A stretch of DNA of 64,000 nt, taken from the NCBI GenBank assembly GCA_036583965.1, contig JAZBQD010000019.1, forward strand, positions 5,278,530-5,342,529, written 5' to 3'. Source of the DNA: Prunella strophiata. Its lineage: Eukaryota; Chordata; Aves; Passeriformes; Prunellidae. Within the stretch, counting starts at the first letter, position 1, and every line of letters starts with the position of its first letter. The notes under the pieces were generated by a model that was given only the letters and a program-made list of their open reading frames with translations, had not been told where the DNA came from and searched no databases. Below are positions 60,687 through 64,000 of this stretch, piece after piece. The translations under genes and the position numbers were made by a program.

Positions 60687-61342
60687 GTGTGTATTTGCAG
60701 GCACTCATTAGCATAAAGCTAAGGTTAAATTAACATTTGTAATCTAAACTCATCTTTGACTCTGGGCTGTGTCAGAGTTTTCATCCCTCAGAACACAATC
60801 TCTGGTCAGCTGAAGTGCATTTTTTCCAAGACAATAACAGGCAAGAAGATTCCTCCTTGAATCTTCTCTGAAGGTTTGTGCTTGTCTAGTTGACAGAGTG
60901 GATGTGAGAGGGGCTCTCTTTAGCCATGGGTCCCCACTAAAAGCAGCTCCACACCTTCCCTTCATCCACTGGGACTGGCTAAGTGTTACAAAGGGCAATA
61001 TTCAAACATCACAGAGGAAACCTTCACCCTTAAAAGCCACAGTGAGCAAATAACAATGAGAAATAGTTAAAAGTAATCAGATTAAATCATTGTCATGTTT
61101 ATCCTCTGACACCTTCTGCTTTACCCTATTTTTTGCAAGAAAACAGAGTTCACTTCAGTAATAATTTTAACCTGTTCTGATACACCCTCCAAGCTTTTCA
61201 GTGCTAACATTCTCTCTCTCTAAAGGAACTGGGATTCTTTCTGGGTTCTCAGAAGGGAGGAAATGAAAGCTAATTTGGAAGGTGATCACAGCAGAGTATG
61301 TGTTGGAATCCAAAATGCAGGGAACTCTCAGAACTTTGGGCC

Positions 61343-61830
61343 TGTAAAACAAAGCTTAGAATTAAACACAGGATTTGATCTGAGACCTTGGAAGAGGCTT
61401 CCAAACTGAGGTGCTAGAAGTGAGAATGTGGATTTATAGTTTAAAGCAGAGACACTTTAAGTGGAAGAAAGTTTAGAGTTTTAGAGTTTAAAGTATAGAA
61501 AAAATAAAAGTAGTTAGAGAGGTAAACAAGGAGTTTAGAGTGCAGTACTGTAGGCTTGTGTGTCATAACATGATGGGCTAAGAAAGCTTACATTGCAGCA
61601 TGGGTCCATAAGACAAAATATTTAAGGACTGAGTCAAAAACATAAATATCCTTGTTGGCAGTGTTTTATTGGTCAATAAATCCTTAAAAGGTCTCATAAC
61701 TAGAAGTCTTGTGACCTTCTGAGCCATGCAGTAAAGATGTGAGCTGAACTCACCCTTCCTGTCTGTGTAAAAGATAAGAAGAATAAATTGCATCATCTAA
61801 AAACTCAGTGGTCCCATCTCTAACTCATTC
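61343..61830 (+). mobile_element. Putative LTR, sense
   Basis: LTR-like unit beginning about TGTAAAACAAAGC, with GGATTTGATCTGAGACCTTG near its 5' end and AATAAA at 61782-61787. It resembles the antisense element at 53330-53870. Ends are uncertain and no target duplication was found. Confidence 0.5.
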
Positions 61831-64000
61831 AAAATTCCTTCTCAAATCCTCACAAGTATGGAGTAGTTGTGGACAGTGCAGGAAGAGAAGCACTGCAGGA
61901 GAGCTGTCCATGCTCTCAGGATCTAAACCAGACTTTGACAGGCTGAGATCTTCATGCTGGAATCTGACAGCTGTTTATTCTGCACAGGGTATCAGCCAGC
62001 CAAGTTAAACTCCTTTATCAGCCTGTGTGAGCCTGTGTGGCAAAGAACTCCAATGGTGGAAAGGAATTAAACTGATGGATCTTCATGGAAAAAGATACCT
62101 TTGACTTAACATCCTGAAATTATCAGACTTAGTTAAAAACATCAATATATTTACCCTGTTTTGCTCATTTTGGAAATGTGGGCTTCCTGGGATAGGGGAA
62201 TTGGGACTGCAGCCACCTGCATTGTGAGAGGTTTGTGTTTGACCAAGAGCTGCTCCTGCCAGAACACTGCTGGATTTTAGTGTCTTACACTGGCATTTGG
62301 TACACTTTGATTATGAGAAATTAAACCCAGTTTCTAGAAGATCAGTGTTATAGAAAGATGATTTCATGACTTGATTTCTATTCATTTCCTAATCAAACTC
62401 CTCTCATCTCACATTTACATTTATAATTAACATTTATAATTTTTTAATTACATTTATAATTTAATTTAAAATCAGAAATTTTGCAGATTTCAAATGCCTT
62501 TAATTTTATGTAGCTCAAAAAACAGCATCTGTTTTCTATGTTCAATATAATTGTGGGAGAAGAAAAGAAAAACACAGAAAGATTCATTCTGTCTCATGAT
62601 TTGTAATGTGATGATGGTGTTTTGAACATGGAACTGACAGTAAAGGTCAGGCCTCAGACTGCTGAAATGAAAAAAGCCCACAATATTTACAGTGTTTAAG
62701 GCTGTATTTTATTTAGTCAGGTACAAGTGAGATATTTTTGTCAAATTTTCAAATTTGAAAATTTGCATTCATTTGACAGTGAATGCATTATGTAACTGTT
62801 ACTTTGTTATTCAGCTTGGCCCATGACCTAAACCAAACAAAAAAGTTAAAAATTAACATTTTGCATTTATTTAACATAACTAGAACTGGTATCTCTCTGC
62901 ATATCAGTCATTATGCAATGGAAATTATAATTATTGGGCTGAATCCTAATTGCATTTCCTATTGTGTAAAGGACATAAAATTTCAAAGAAAAAATAGTTT
63001 AAAAGAAATGTATCTGAAAATAGGACACAACCTAAACTATCAGCCTGTCCTTTGAATTTTATAAAATACATGACTTGATGTCATTTTGTCTGTTCAGGGA
63101 AATATTTTCTTTTTTGTGAAATCTGACATCACCAGAATGCAGCCTGAGGAGAAAAAAAAAAAAAACACAACAAAAAAACCAGAAATTTTAGAGGCAATGT
63201 TCAGGAAGAGGAGAAAGAGGTGAATAACAATTCTTTTCCTATTTTACCAAGGTGCCAGCTTTCCAGTGATTCTGTGTTTGCAGTGAGATAATAGCAATTC
63301 TCCTCTCTCTTTTCCTAAGGATCTGTTGCCTGTCTCTGCTTGGCTCCACTCTTCCCTTGCTGCTCTTTCACTAATGGAAGAGTTGCCAGTTCCTTCCTGT
63401 CAGCAGCATCTCTCCCCTTCTCCCCATCTTGCCCTGGTCACTTTTATTTCAAGGAGAAGTTAGAGAATAAATAGTCTTCAAATGACTGAAGAAGATTCAC
63501 CATAGCCTTTGTTGACTTTTCACCATTTATTCCAGTGTGTATTCACAAGTTTATAGTCTTTTTATGGTTTAGCAGTAGGACAATATTTTATTAGTACTCC
63601 ACCAGTTGAACTTTACTCATTTTAAAGGCAGCCATGGAGCATTAGAGAATTTGGCTGCATGTCTGGCAAAAATGTAATTTCTGATCTCCTTTTGGCCTGG
63701 GTTCTGAGTTTGAGTAGGAACAGCCTGAGCACACTGCAGAACATCTCTAGACTTAAAAACACTTCTAAAGCTTATCATCAACTAGTCATGAATTCACTTC
63801 CTTAAATAATATGCATGATCTGGTGAGAAATTAAGCTCCAATTCCTTCATAAGGAACATTTAGTAGCAGAAATATTCTTGCTTTGTGAGGTGAGCCCACA
63901 GGACAGGACTGGGCCAGGATGCACACTGGGAAACAGAATTTGGATCATGAATACTGGGACATCAGCAGTAGCCAAAAGCTTTGGTGCCTGTTTATGTGAC
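61831..64000. other. LRRC9 region / intergenic, no exon recognised
   Basis: AT-rich unique sequence with A-runs (about 63152-63166). I looked for the C-terminal LRR exons of LRRC9 and did not find any. They may lie beyond the window. Confidence 0.5.

Overview
This is a vertebrate nuclear DNA window and almost certainly from a bird. It is dense in CR1 LINE fragments in both orientations, many ending in the typical (ATTCTATG)n-like tail. It also carries short solo LTRs of avian endogenous-retrovirus type, has one CpG island, and shows exon/intron rather than operon structure. A passerine is my guess, not a demonstrated assignment. Nearly every long open frame is a shadow of a repeat or of GC-rich sequence. 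I see no prokaryote-style gene system, CRISPR array, tRNA or rRNA.

Layout. Positions 1-18910 look like intron 1 of RTN1 (reticulon 1, minus strand). The first coding exon of its long isoform lies at 18911-19067 inside a CpG island at about 18830-19625. Just upstream of that promoter is a tandem duplication of about 2.3 kb (copy 1 about 19675-21960, copy 2 about 21961-24345), with (GTT)n and poly-T tracts at the junctions. From about 24.3 to 51.3 kb the DNA is intergenic. It holds two oppositely oriented solo LTRs of one family (27685-28307 and 31329-31956), each with a perfect 6-bp target-site duplication, an older antisense LTR, and a minisatellite of exactly 37 units of 44 bp (37272-38899). 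Two direct-orientation LTRs of another family lie at 10619-11073 and 46732-47175.

From 51.36 to 60.69 kb on the plus strand are exon-sized blocks that read as LRRC9 (leucine-rich repeat containing 9). RTN1 and LRRC9 are head-to-head neighbours in other amniotes, as I recall, so the synteny fits. The LRRC9 blocks carry several independent lesions: a poly-T tract that breaks the frame in the first block, an in-frame TAG, an in-frame TAA inside an otherwise well-matched exon, a GG in place of a GT splice donor, and LRR exons I cannot find. The simplest reading is that LRRC9 is a decaying unitary pseudogene here. That is the most interesting biological signal in the window. Exon assignments rest on my memory of vertebrate LRRC9 and need an alignment.

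The duplicated segment near the RTN1 promoter is nearly identical over its middle 1.3 kb. Next to the low-complexity tracts it becomes crowded with single-base indels, which suggests poor assembly consensus there as much as biology.
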